In this document: piece after piece, positions 51,464-61,177 of the stretch | How the letters are laid out: every line of letters begins with the position of its first letter | How positions within the stretch are numbered: the first letter of the stretch is position 1 | Assembly: GCA_022822325.1 (NCBI GenBank) | Contig: JAJEBW010000015.1 | Location: 62,001 to 126,000, forward strand | Source of the DNA: Gemmatimonadota bacterium | Lineage (GTDB): Bacteria > Gemmatimonadota > Gemmatimonadetes > Longimicrobiales > Gaopeijiaceae | Direction of reading: 5' to 3' | Length of the DNA: 64,000 nucleotides | Translations under genes and position numbers: made by a program | Notes under the pieces: model-generated | Databases searched by the model: none | Told to the model about the DNA's origin: nothing | What the model saw: only the letters and a program-made list of their open reading frames with translations

Positions 51464-52306
51464 ATGACGAACCCCAGCGCCCGCAACGCGATCCCCTTCC
51501 CGCCCCCTCCCCTCCTCCCGTCCCTTCTCTGCATCCTCGTCCTCTTCGCGGCGGCCTGCGACGACGGCGCGACGGTGGACGAGCCTTCCTGGCGACTGGC
51601 CTGGAGCGACGAGTTCGACGGGCCCGCCGGACAGCTCCCCGACCCCGCCAACTGGGTCTTCGACATCGGCACCGACTGGGGCAACAACCAGCTCGAATAC
51701 GACACCGACCGCCCCGAAAACGTGTCGCTCGACGGCAACGGCAACCTGGCCATCACCGCGCGCGAAGAGTCGTACATGGGAAGCGCCTACACCTCGGGCC
51801 GCATCAAGACGCAGGGACTCTTCGAGCAGGCGTACGGCCGCTTCGAGGCGCGCATCCGGCTCCCCTCCGGCCAGGGCATCTGGCCCGCCTTCTGGTTGCT
51901 CGGCAACGACATCGACTCGGTCGGATGGCCCGAATGCGGCGAGATCGACATCATGGAGTACCGGGGGCAGGAACCGGGAATCGTGCTGGGGACCATTCAC
52001 GGCCCCGGCTATTCGGCGAGCGCGGGGGTGAGCGGCCGCTATGCGCTGCAGGGCTCCCGCTTCGACGCCGGCTTCCACACCTTCGCCATCGAGTGGCGGG
52101 AGGACGGCATCGACTGGTTCGTCGACGACAGCCTGTACCACTCGGTCGACCATGCCGATCCAGAGGGCCGCTGGGTCTTCGACCACCCCTTCTTCATCCT
52201 GCTGAATGTGGCGGTGGGCGGCGGCTTCGTGGGTCCGCCCGACGCATCCACCACCTTCCCGCAGTCGATGCTGGTCGACTGGGTGCGCGTGTACCGGAGC
52301 GATTGA
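51464..52306 (+). CDS. GH16 beta-glucanase (laminarinase-like) lipoprotein
   Basis: 280 residues. The ATG at 51464 follows GGAGGG closely. A lipoprotein signal (LLCILVLFAAACDDG, Cys32) places it on a membrane. Clan-B GH16 fold: RLAWSDEFDGPAG, NWVFDIGTDWGNNQLEYDTD, GRFEARIRLPSGQGIWPAFW, with the catalytic E-x-D-x-x-E at Glu160, Asp162 and Glu165 (CGEIDIMEYRG), and a C-terminal WVRVYRSD. The E-I-D-I-M-E form is typical of beta-1,3-glucanases. It would cut laminarin-type chains into oligosaccharides for the transporter encoded 4 bases downstream. Confidence 0.94.
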   Translation: MTNPSARNAIPFPPPPLLPSLLCILVLFAAACDDGATVDEPSWRLAWSDEFDGPAGQLPDPANWVFDIGTDWGNNQLEYDTDRPENVSLDGNGNLAITAREESYMGSAYTSGRIKTQGLFEQAYGRFEARIRLPSGQGIWPAFWLLGNDIDSVGWPECGEIDIMEYRGQEPGIVLGTIHGPGYSASAGVSGRYALQGSRFDAGFHTFAIEWREDGIDWFVDDSLYHSVDHADPEGRWVFDHPFFILLNVAVGGGFVGPPDASTTFPQSMLVDWVRVYRSD

Positions 52307-52310
52307 CCCA

Positions 52311-54422
52311 ATGCGCACGCGGACCGCCCCTCGCGACCGGATCTCGTTCCCGCACAAGGTCGCCTACGGGATTGGGGGATTCGTCAACAACCTCCTGGCT
52401 TCGGCAATCGGAGGGATGTCGATCATCCTCACCCTGGCGCTGGGGGTGAGTCCGGCGCTCGTCGGCCTGCTGGGCCTCTTTCCGCGGATCTTCGACGCGG
52501 TCACCGATCCCCTCGTCGGGTTCATCTCGGACAACACGAAGTCGCGGTGGGGACGGCGGCGGCCCTTCATCTTCGCCGGAGCGATCTTCACCGGTCTGGT
52601 ATTCGCGCTTCTCTGGCAGATTCCGGCCCCGGCGCAATTTCGCCTAAAGCTCGTGGACTACGGCGCGGACGGCGTCTACAGCGGCGCGCAGGCGGTCCGG
52701 GAGGAGACGGAAGCGGAAGCGGTGGGGGTGGGGCAGGCCATCTCGGGATGGCTGGGCACCGCGCAGCGGATGGACGACGTCGAGCACGAAGTGGTCGTCA
52801 CGCCGCCCACGCTGCTCACCGGCCGGTGGGTGGGCATCGATCTGCCGCTGGCGGACTTCGACCAGTTGACCACGCGCGGCCACCTCGCCCAGATCCTCCT
52901 CTCGGGCGATCTCGAGAATCTCTACGTCGACAACGTGTATCTCTATCGCGCCGCGGACGGCGCGCCCAACCCGTCCGCGGAGGCGCCCCCGGCCGACGTG
53001 GAGGGGGCCACTGCACCGGCCACCGGCGCTCCCACGCCCACCCTGCCCGCCGACGATGTGATCTCCTTCTTCAGCGACGCCTACGAAGACGTCCCCGTCG
53101 GATACTTCTCCACCGACTGGGACCGCTCGGAGGTGGAAGACGCCGTTGCGGGGGGAGACCCCGTCAAGCGCTACCGCGAGCTGCGCTTCGCGGCGATCGA
53201 CTTCGGCGAACAGACGGTGGACGCCTCCGAGATGACGCATGTCCACCTCGACATCTGGACGCCCGACGAGACGCCAGAGGGCCGAAGCGACATGTACTAC
53301 TTCTGGCACTTCCTGATCGGGTCGCTGATCTTCTTCCTGGGCTACACCGTCTTCGCCACGCCGTGGGTCGCCCTCGGCTACGAACTGACGCCGGACTACA
53401 ACGAGCGCACGCGGCTGATGGGCGTGCAGAACTTCATCAGCAACTTCGCCTTCATCATCGCGCCCTGGTTCCTGGTCATCATGACCAACCCGGACTGGTT
53501 CCGGAACCAGATCGACGGCGCCAAGTTCCTCGCGCTCATGGTCTGCATCGCGACGATCGCCCTCGGCGTCCTGCCCGCCCTCTTCCTGCGCGAACGCGTC
53601 GCACCGCCGCCCAGCGCGGCCGCTGCGGGAGAACCGGAAGGCAAGACTCTCGGGGCCAGCGCCGGCGAGTTTCTTTCCGGCCTGGTGAAGACCGTCCGCT
53701 CGGGACCGTTCCTGCTGCTCTGTCTGGCGACCTTCCTGATCTTCAACAGCTTCATCATGATCTCGTCCTTCCAGATCTTCGTCTTCATCTACCACATCTC
53801 GGAGGGAAGCCAGGTGGACGGCGCCTGGCTGGCGGGCATCGTGGGCACGGTGGGGATCGTGGCCGGCTTCGGCGCCATCGCGCTGGTCACCTGGCTGGGC
53901 ACGCGGATCGGCAAACGCAGGGCCTTCTTCGTCTCGACGGCCATCTCGATGCTCGGCTACGCGCTGAAGTGGTTCTGCTACCAGCCCGAATACCCCATGC
54001 TGGCCCTTGTCCCGGCCCCCTTCCTCGCCTTCGGCCTGAGCGGGTTGTTCACCCTGATGGGCTCGATGATCGCCGATGTGGTCGATCTGGACGAGCTGAA
54101 GAACATGGATGCGCAGGGACGCAGCCAGCGGCGCGAAGGAATGTTCGGCTCGATCTACTGGTGGGTCGTCAAGGTGGGCCAGGCGGTCGCGCTCGGCCTG
54201 GGCGGATACCTCCTGGTGGCAACGGGATTCGACATCGATCTGGGAGCCAACCAGGCGGCCGACACCCTCGTCCTGATGCGCGCCTTCGACGCCTTCATCC
54301 CGCTGGCGGCCTCGGGCGTGGCGATCTACGCGATCGCCAAGTTCCCGATCACCGAGGAGATCGCGCGCCGCACCCGCGAGGAGCTGGAGAGGCGGCGGGG
54401 AGCGGGGGCGATGGCGGGATAA
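52311..54422 (+). CDS. GPH-family sugar:cation symporter interrupted in frame by a carbohydrate-binding repeat
   Basis: 703 residues from ATG 52311, four bases after GH16. Residues 1-109 are a normal MelB-like start: HKVAYGIGGFVNNLLAS, the cation-site block PRIFDAVTDPLVGFISDNTK with Asp62 and Asp66, cytoplasmic loop SRWGRRRPF and helix 3. Residues about 110-325 are not transporter: they match the binding repeats of the lipoprotein at 47645. From 326 the symporter resumes (MYYFWHFLIGSLIFFLGYTV, WVALGYELTPDYNERTRLMG) through the remaining helices to 703. Without the insert the length would be about 487, normal for GPH. By MelB topology the insert lies in periplasmic loop 3-4. It should import glucan oligosaccharides or glucosides. 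Confidence 0.88.
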   Translation: MRTRTAPRDRISFPHKVAYGIGGFVNNLLASAIGGMSIILTLALGVSPALVGLLGLFPRIFDAVTDPLVGFISDNTKSRWGRRRPFIFAGAIFTGLVFALLWQIPAPAQFRLKLVDYGADGVYSGAQAVREETEAEAVGVGQAISGWLGTAQRMDDVEHEVVVTPPTLLTGRWVGIDLPLADFDQLTTRGHLAQILLSGDLENLYVDNVYLYRAADGAPNPSAEAPPADVEGATAPATGAPTPTLPADDVISFFSDAYEDVPVGYFSTDWDRSEVEDAVAGGDPVKRYRELRFAAIDFGEQTVDASEMTHVHLDIWTPDETPEGRSDMYYFWHFLIGSLIFFLGYTVFATPWVALGYELTPDYNERTRLMGVQNFISNFAFIIAPWFLVIMTNPDWFRNQIDGAKFLALMVCIATIALGVLPALFLRERVAPPPSAAAAGEPEGKTLGASAGEFLSGLVKTVRSGPFLLLCLATFLIFNSFIMISSFQIFVFIYHISEGSQVDGAWLAGIVGTVGIVAGFGAIALVTWLGTRIGKRRAFFVSTAISMLGYALKWFCYQPEYPMLALVPAPFLAFGLSGLFTLMGSMIADVVDLDELKNMDAQGRSQRREGMFGSIYWWVVKVGQAVALGLGGYLLVATGFDIDLGANQAADTLVLMRAFDAFIPLAASGVAIYAIAKFPITEEIARRTREELERRRGAGAMAG
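52638..53285 (+). other. Carbohydrate-binding repeat inserted in the symporter, halves permuted
   Basis: Encodes about 216 residues. The first part (FRLKLVDYGADGVYSG through HLAQILLSGDLENLYVDNVY) corresponds to the C-terminal half of one binding repeat. A Pro/Ala-rich linker follows, then DDVISFFSDAYEDVPVGYFS to THVHLDIWTPDETPE, the N-terminal half of the next repeat. Both joins keep the reading frame. The segment is clearly diverged from the repeats at 48632-50155, so it was not copied from them recently. Codons TTT and CTA at the 5' join are rare for this genome. Confidence 0.8.
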
Positions 54423-54574
54423 CGGGGGGTGGTTCGGCGGCTTGAAGCGAGATAATCCATTCCTCCCTTGCCATTCCAACCCTGGCGCCGGACACCGCAT
54501 TCAGGATGGCGGAGTTCGCGCCGGCCATCGCCGCAACCTTACCTCAGCCCCGGGAACGGGAGTTTCTTTCAAGG

Positions 54575-55248
54575 ATGACCTACGAGGAAATCGCCGAATG
54601 GGCTCGCGCCGGCGAATCCGAGCGCCTGGAGTTCAAGGCCACCACGGGACAGCGAAGGGCAGCCGCCCGGACCGTGTGCGCCATGCTCAATCAGGATGGC
54701 GGGCGCGTGATCTTCGGGATCGACGACTCCGGGCGCATTGCCGGGCAGGAAGTTGGCGCCGGCACTCTACGCGACCTTCAGCGGGAATTCGGCGAGATCC
54801 AGCCGCCCGTGTCTCCGTCGGTTTCCGCAACCGAGCGCTCTTCGAACCCCGCGAATCGCTGCCCTGGAACCCTCTGATCGCCGGCGTCTTCTACCGCCGC
54901 GGCGTCATCGAGAGGTGGGGCCGAGGAACGATCAGGATGGCCGAACTGGCCGAGGAAGCGGGTCTGCCGCCACCGGAGATCGAAGACAGGGGCGGTGGCG
55001 TGACCGTGCGTTTCCGGCCCGGCGGCCATGCGCGCGCGCGGTCCCAGGCGAACGGCGTCGAAGCCCCGGGGGGGCATGCTCTCCCTGCTGGACGACGCGC
55101 GGGGATGGATCGGTTCTGCGCGAAGTCGCGCCGGGAATGGGCAAGGGCGAGGAAGGGTTGGGCCGGGCGCGGGGTGAGGGGCGGTGGCGGGCGCGTTGAC
55201 GTGGGCGGGTCGATCTGTGTGGAAGGGGTGACGCGGTTTCGTCGTTGA
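54575..55248 (+). pseudogene. Remnant of an AlbA_2/HATPase_c_4 (Schlafen-like, RecG-like) DNA-binding protein
   Basis: The N-terminal part (MTYEEIAEWARAGESERLEF, AAARTVCAMLNQDGGRVIFG, ending GEIQPPVSPSV) is a normal AlbA_2 domain. The frame then runs into a stop at 54877. The C-terminal part of the same family appears in another frame: RESLPWNPLIAGVFYRRGVI, ERWGRGTIRMAELAEEAGLP, EIEDRGGGVTVRFRPGG, up to about 55035. Roughly 250 central residues are missing and the frame shifts between about 54810 and 54840, so the gene is a deletion remnant. The end is uncertain; the frame stays open to 55248 without family resemblance. Confidence 0.75.
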
Positions 55249-55482
55249 CGCGGATCGCGGCGGTGCCGGTTTGGGTGGGAGGAGGTGGGGGGAGGAGGGC
55301 GACGATGTGGCCCCGGCCGCCCCGGCCGCGCCGAAGTCGAGTGAGCGTCCCGGCGGCCCGGGGTTGCGCGAGGGCCGGGGGCCCGACCGCGCTTCGGGGG
55401 TCGTGCGGCTGGCGGAGTCGTTCCTGACGAATCAAATGTCAGCGCGGCCAGACTAACGATCCCTCAGCCCATCGCACCCCCC

Positions 55483-55545
55483 CCCGGCCCCTGCGCGGGC
55501 CGGCCCGGATCGTTTGCCGGGCGGTCAGGGTGCGCGCGCAACCCC
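55483..55545 (+). repeat. 62-bp intergenic hairpin repeat, copy 3
   Basis: Hairpin CCGGCCC (55484-55490), loop CTGCGC, GGGCCGG (55497-55503), then a 28-base spacer and GCGCGCGCAACCCC (55532-55545). Matches the copies at 13716 and 33938. It lies in the 416-bp stretch between the pseudogene and the GH3 3' end, in which I see no gene or other feature. Confidence 0.6.
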
Positions 55546-55664
55546 CGCTCTGACGTCCCCAGCCGTGACCGGCGTCGGCTGCGAACCGGCGTTTCCGGAT
55601 CCGGAGGCGTTTCGCGTTGGTCGTCTGACATGCCGCGACCCGTTCCGCCATCGCCGCAACCGCA

Positions 55665-57593
<1,929 letters not shown>

Positions 57594-57649
57594 GATTCTC
57601 GCTCCCCGCGGAGACTGGCGTTTGCGAAGGCGTTCCCGGAGGCGTTCCG

Positions 57650-60600
57650 CTACATCCCGATGTGGAGGTAGGTGCGGATCTCCCACTCGCGGCCGTTCTC
57701 GGTGCCGATGTCGGGATTGCACTCCATCCGGCCGAAGTCGTCGGGGGAGAGAGCGGGACAGTAGCGCGGCGAATGTTCGTTGAGGGTGCGCATCGCGGCG
57801 CGCACGCCGACGCGGGTCTGCGGCATGTCGAACCACTCGGGGGGACCCAGGGTGTACGAGAGGTCGCCCACGAGCTGGAGCGGGAAGGTGTGGTTGAAGT
57901 CGCGGTGGTAGTCGTAGGGACCCCAGTCGTTGACGCGCGCCATCGACTGGAACTTGACCGGGCCCGTGATGAGGCGGAGGTCGAGTCCGGCCCGGTTGAT
58001 CGTCCGCTCGTCGTCGCCGTTCGGCTCGCCCTTGCCCACGAAGAGATTGGCGATCACTCCCGCCGCGGCCGACCGCTTCGAGACGACCCGCGCCTTGAAC
58101 TCCCAGAGATCCTGCGCGGGCGGCGCTCCGGGGAAGGCGAAGGTCGAGCGTCCGTCGGCGAGGATTCCGATCCCGGCGTCCTGGGTCGTGAGGAAGTTGT
58201 AGTAGACGAAGCCGAAGGAGGTGGCGAAGCGCGCGTCTTCGCGGATATCGCTGTCCCAGGTGTACATCCAGGTGGCGGGCGTGGGATCGTAGGTGACGAG
58301 GATCTCGGCGGCGCGGGTCTCGCGGTTGGCGCGCACCGCGAAGGGGTCGTCCAGGATGTTGCGCGGGCGTCCGGGGGCGGGCACGTCCTGCGGCACCGGG
58401 CCCACCAGGGGCTTGCGCCAGAGGAAGTTGGGCGCGATCTGCAGGCTCCCGTTGGTGATCGCGAAGCCGGTGATGACGTTGCGCTGGTTGCCGCTGCCGG
58501 TGTCCTTGAGCGTCCAGCCGGTGAAGGTCTGCGTCTGGGTGAAGCCGCCGTCGGCCACGAGCCCCATGGCCGCGCCCTGCAGGTACCAGCTCAGACGGCC
58601 TCGCTGCACCTCGATCTTCGCCTTGGCGCCCAGGGCGTCCGAGGGCCTGATCTCGTCCTGCAGAACTCTGTAGCTGCCCGGCGAACCCTCGACGACCTGG
58701 AAGGGCTGGCCCTCCTTCGTGCTCCCCGACCAGATCCCGCCGAAATCGAAGACCGCGCCGCCGCGGGTGGCGGCCAGGTGAAGGGTGGCCTTGCGGGTGG
58801 GAGGCAGCGGGATCGCGAAGGAGCTCGCGGCCTTTCCGGCTTCGGCCAGATCCTCCTGGTAGATGGCGGTGGTCTCGAAGGGACCGACATTCGTCTGGTA
58901 CTTGGCCAGCACGGCCGGATTCGCTCCCCACCAGAGCTCGGGGCCGATCGCCACCTTCCACCCGGCGAAGGCGCGCTTCCCGGCGATCTCCATCCCCACC
59001 GGCGCGACCCCGTTGTAGATGTCCATGTTGGGGCCGTAGTTGGCCTCGGGGTAGAGTCCGAAGAAATCGCCCTCGTAGCCCCAGTGGTAGTGTCCGGTCC
59101 GGTAGAAGCCGTCGAGCTCGAACCACTTGTCGTCCCACGATACGCTGGCGTTGTAGACCTTCAGCCGCTCGATGTCCTGAAGAGAAAAGGTCTCGCCGTT
59201 GTCGGCCTCGACGACGCGCGAACGGCCGCGGTTTTCGTAGAAGAGCTCGTCGATGGGATTCTGGGGAACGTCGCCCAGGATATTGACGGAGACGTTGGTG
59301 ACGACGTTCTGCACGGGTCGCGCCTCCAGATCGGCGTAGAAGGACTGCATCTTGTCGAAGCCGCGGTGGCTCGGGAAGGCGCGGTTGCGCTCGGGCGTCT
59401 CCTCGGGGGTGCTGACCAGGTGGCCGCCGGTGCTGAAGGTCTCCAGCTCCGCGCGGATCCCGCTCAGATACACGCGGTCGAGGGCGGTGGAGAGAAGGGC
59501 GGCGCGGTCGCCCAGAGCCTGCACGCCGACGTTGGCCGGCTGAATGGCGGCGAAGTGATCGCGAATGGCGGCAAGGTCGGTCCCGGGCGCGTAGGGATCC
59601 AGGGCGTAGGCCTGTTGCAGCGCGTACCAGGCGGCGCGCGGGTAGAGCTCGTAGAGGTTGTTGTGGTCGGTGGGGCCCTTGGCGACGATCCCCCACCACT
59701 CTTCGTTCATGTTGTTGTCGCCCTCGACGAAGTCCTCCGGGTAGGCGTCGTTCGCCCACGACGCGTTCGTGTCCTGAATGTCGAGCCTGTCCTCCTGGCC
59801 GAACTTCCACCAGCCGTCGGTCCACTGGAAGGTGAGCCCGCCGATCGAGTTGCCGACCAGCCCCTTCCCCGCCGACTGCTCGTAGATCTCGCGCCACTGC
59901 TCGATGAGGTACTTCGCCTGGACGACCTGGTCCTCGCGCATGTTCTTCGCGTCCCACACGTCCGCGCCGAACTCGGTGAACATCACGGGGCGGTCGAGCT
60001 TGTCCTTCACCTCCTGGAAGAGGTCTCCGAAGGAGATGCCGCGGTAGACGTTGGTGCCGAAGATGTCCAGGTCGGGGATCTCCTCGGCGATGATATCGAT
60101 GTACTGGAGGTCGCCGTTGGCCATCGCGATCGGGCGGGTCGGGTCCATCTCCCTGATGCGCGCGGCCACGTCGCCGAAGAGCGAATACATGTAGCGCGCC
60201 CGCACGGCATCGGCCTCCCCGGCAGGCAGATCCTCGGTCTCGGCCGAGCTCCATACCAGCCCGTAGTTGTTCTCGTTGCCCAGGAGCCACATCAGGACGC
60301 CCGGGGTGTCGCGGAAGTCCTCGACCATCTGCTCGATCTCGCCCATCACCACCGCGCGCGCCCGCGGATCCGAGTAGTCGGTGTTGGCGTTGAAGACGCC
60401 GCCGACGGTGACGCCGTAGCGGGCGACCGCGTGGTTGAGGACGGTGTAGACGCCGTAGCGCTCGTAGATGTGGCGCACCCACCTGGGGGTGATTCCCACG
60501 TAGGCGCGGATCGCGTTTCCGCCCATCGCCCTGAGCAGCGACATCTCGCGGTCGAGCGCGGCCTCGATGATGTGGTCGGGCTCGGTCCAGAAGCTGTAGT

Positions 60601-60838
60601 TGTAGGTGGTGCCGCGCGGGAAGTAGTCCCAGTTGACGCCGAGCACCATCGTGTCCTCGCCATCCACCTGGAGACGGACGCCGGAGCCGTCGCGCACGAG
60701 TTCGATGACGGGCATCCGCGCGTCGGCGGTCTCCTCCTGGGCCGGGGCGGGGGCGGGGAGCGCGAGCGCCGGCAGGAGCGCCAGCGCGAAGGCGGGGCCG
60801 GTGGCGGGCGGGGTGCGCGGATGGCGGATCGTCTTCAT
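57650..60838 (-). CDS. Secreted glycosidase (TIM-barrel) with a barrel-like C-terminal half
   Basis: 1062 residues from ATG 60838 (GAGGAG seven bases upstream). Signal peptide ends near APAPAQ. Residues 45-430 form a clan-A-type glycosidase related to GH2/GH5 catalytic domains: VLGVNWDYFPRGTTYNYSFW, LLRAMGGNAIRAYVG, acid/base Glu189 in WLLGNENNYG and nucleophile Glu289 in VMFTEFGADVWD. From about 520 to the end the pattern changes to alternating aromatic strands and turns (FELDGFYRTGHYHWGYEGDF, YTWDSDIREDARFATSFGFV, QLVGDLSYTLGPPEWFDMPQ, EWEIRTYLHIGM), as in outer-membrane porin-like barrels. It may be a surface-anchored glucan-active enzyme. It is preceded by the second copy of the operator and followed by GH3. 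Confidence 0.82.
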   Translation of the reverse strand: MKTIRHPRTPPATGPAFALALLPALALPAPAPAQEETADARMPVIELVRDGSGVRLQVDGEDTMVLGVNWDYFPRGTTYNYSFWTEPDHIIEAALDREMSLLRAMGGNAIRAYVGITPRWVRHIYERYGVYTVLNHAVARYGVTVGGVFNANTDYSDPRARAVVMGEIEQMVEDFRDTPGVLMWLLGNENNYGLVWSSAETEDLPAGEADAVRARYMYSLFGDVAARIREMDPTRPIAMANGDLQYIDIIAEEIPDLDIFGTNVYRGISFGDLFQEVKDKLDRPVMFTEFGADVWDAKNMREDQVVQAKYLIEQWREIYEQSAGKGLVGNSIGGLTFQWTDGWWKFGQEDRLDIQDTNASWANDAYPEDFVEGDNNMNEEWWGIVAKGPTDHNNLYELYPRAAWYALQQAYALDPYAPGTDLAAIRDHFAAIQPANVGVQALGDRAALLSTALDRVYLSGIRAELETFSTGGHLVSTPEETPERNRAFPSHRGFDKMQSFYADLEARPVQNVVTNVSVNILGDVPQNPIDELFYENRGRSRVVEADNGETFSLQDIERLKVYNASVSWDDKWFELDGFYRTGHYHWGYEGDFFGLYPEANYGPNMDIYNGVAPVGMEIAGKRAFAGWKVAIGPELWWGANPAVLAKYQTNVGPFETTAIYQEDLAEAGKAASSFAIPLPPTRKATLHLAATRGGAVFDFGGIWSGSTKEGQPFQVVEGSPGSYRVLQDEIRPSDALGAKAKIEVQRGRLSWYLQGAAMGLVADGGFTQTQTFTGWTLKDTGSGNQRNVITGFAITNGSLQIAPNFLWRKPLVGPVPQDVPAPGRPRNILDDPFAVRANRETRAAEILVTYDPTPATWMYTWDSDIREDARFATSFGFVYYNFLTTQDAGIGILADGRSTFAFPGAPPAQDLWEFKARVVSKRSAAAGVIANLFVGKGEPNGDDERTINRAGLDLRLITGPVKFQSMARVNDWGPYDYHRDFNHTFPLQLVGDLSYTLGPPEWFDMPQTRVGVRAAMRTLNEHSPRYCPALSPDDFGRMECNPDIGTENGREWEIRTYLHIGM

Positions 60839-60867
60839 GGCTGCACTCCTCGGGAACGCGATGCGTG

Positions 60868-60917
60868 ACTTTGTTCGGTTGCCGAACAAAGTGCGGAGGC
60901 GCGTCGGCGGATGTCAA
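60868..60917 (-). promoter_or_regulatory. Promoter with palindromic operator upstream of the glycosidase gene, copy 2
   Basis: Minus strand: TTGACA (60917-60912), 19-bp spacer, then ACTTTGTTCGG (60892-60882), CAA, CCGAACAAAGT (60878-60868). Arms, centre and spacing are identical to copy 1 at 47527-47576 when both are read in the direction of their genes. The palindrome ends 29 bp before the ATG. It probably controls the glycosidase and GH3 together. Confidence 0.75.
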
Positions 60918-61177
60918 GTTGGAGCCCGGACCCACCGCCCGGAGACGGCCTTCCCGGGAGTCCCGCAACCACCCGGCGCAACCCCGCCCGAATCCCCTCC
61001 CCCCTTCCCCCTACTCCGCCTTTCGGCTACCATTTCGCGACAGGAACCACGGCGATTTGTGGCATATTGCGGCCAGCAACAGCTAAAAAGCCACGTCCGT
61101 CCGGCGGAGACTCGTTCCCGGCGCCCCGGGGGACGCGCATCCGCCCGGCCGGCGTTTTGGCGGGAAGCGCGGGAACA

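Noticed and set aside
50540-52306. 588-codon frame that would extend the GH16 gene upstream
   Set aside because: The upstream part is a shadow of the ROK regulator; the ATG at 51464 has a strong ribosome-binding site and begins a lipoprotein signal.
60918-61177. Possible cobalamin or SAM riboswitch before metH
   Set aside because: I looked for a B12-box (GCCACTG) and SAM-I core elements and found neither; AGCCACG at 61089 alone is not sufficient.
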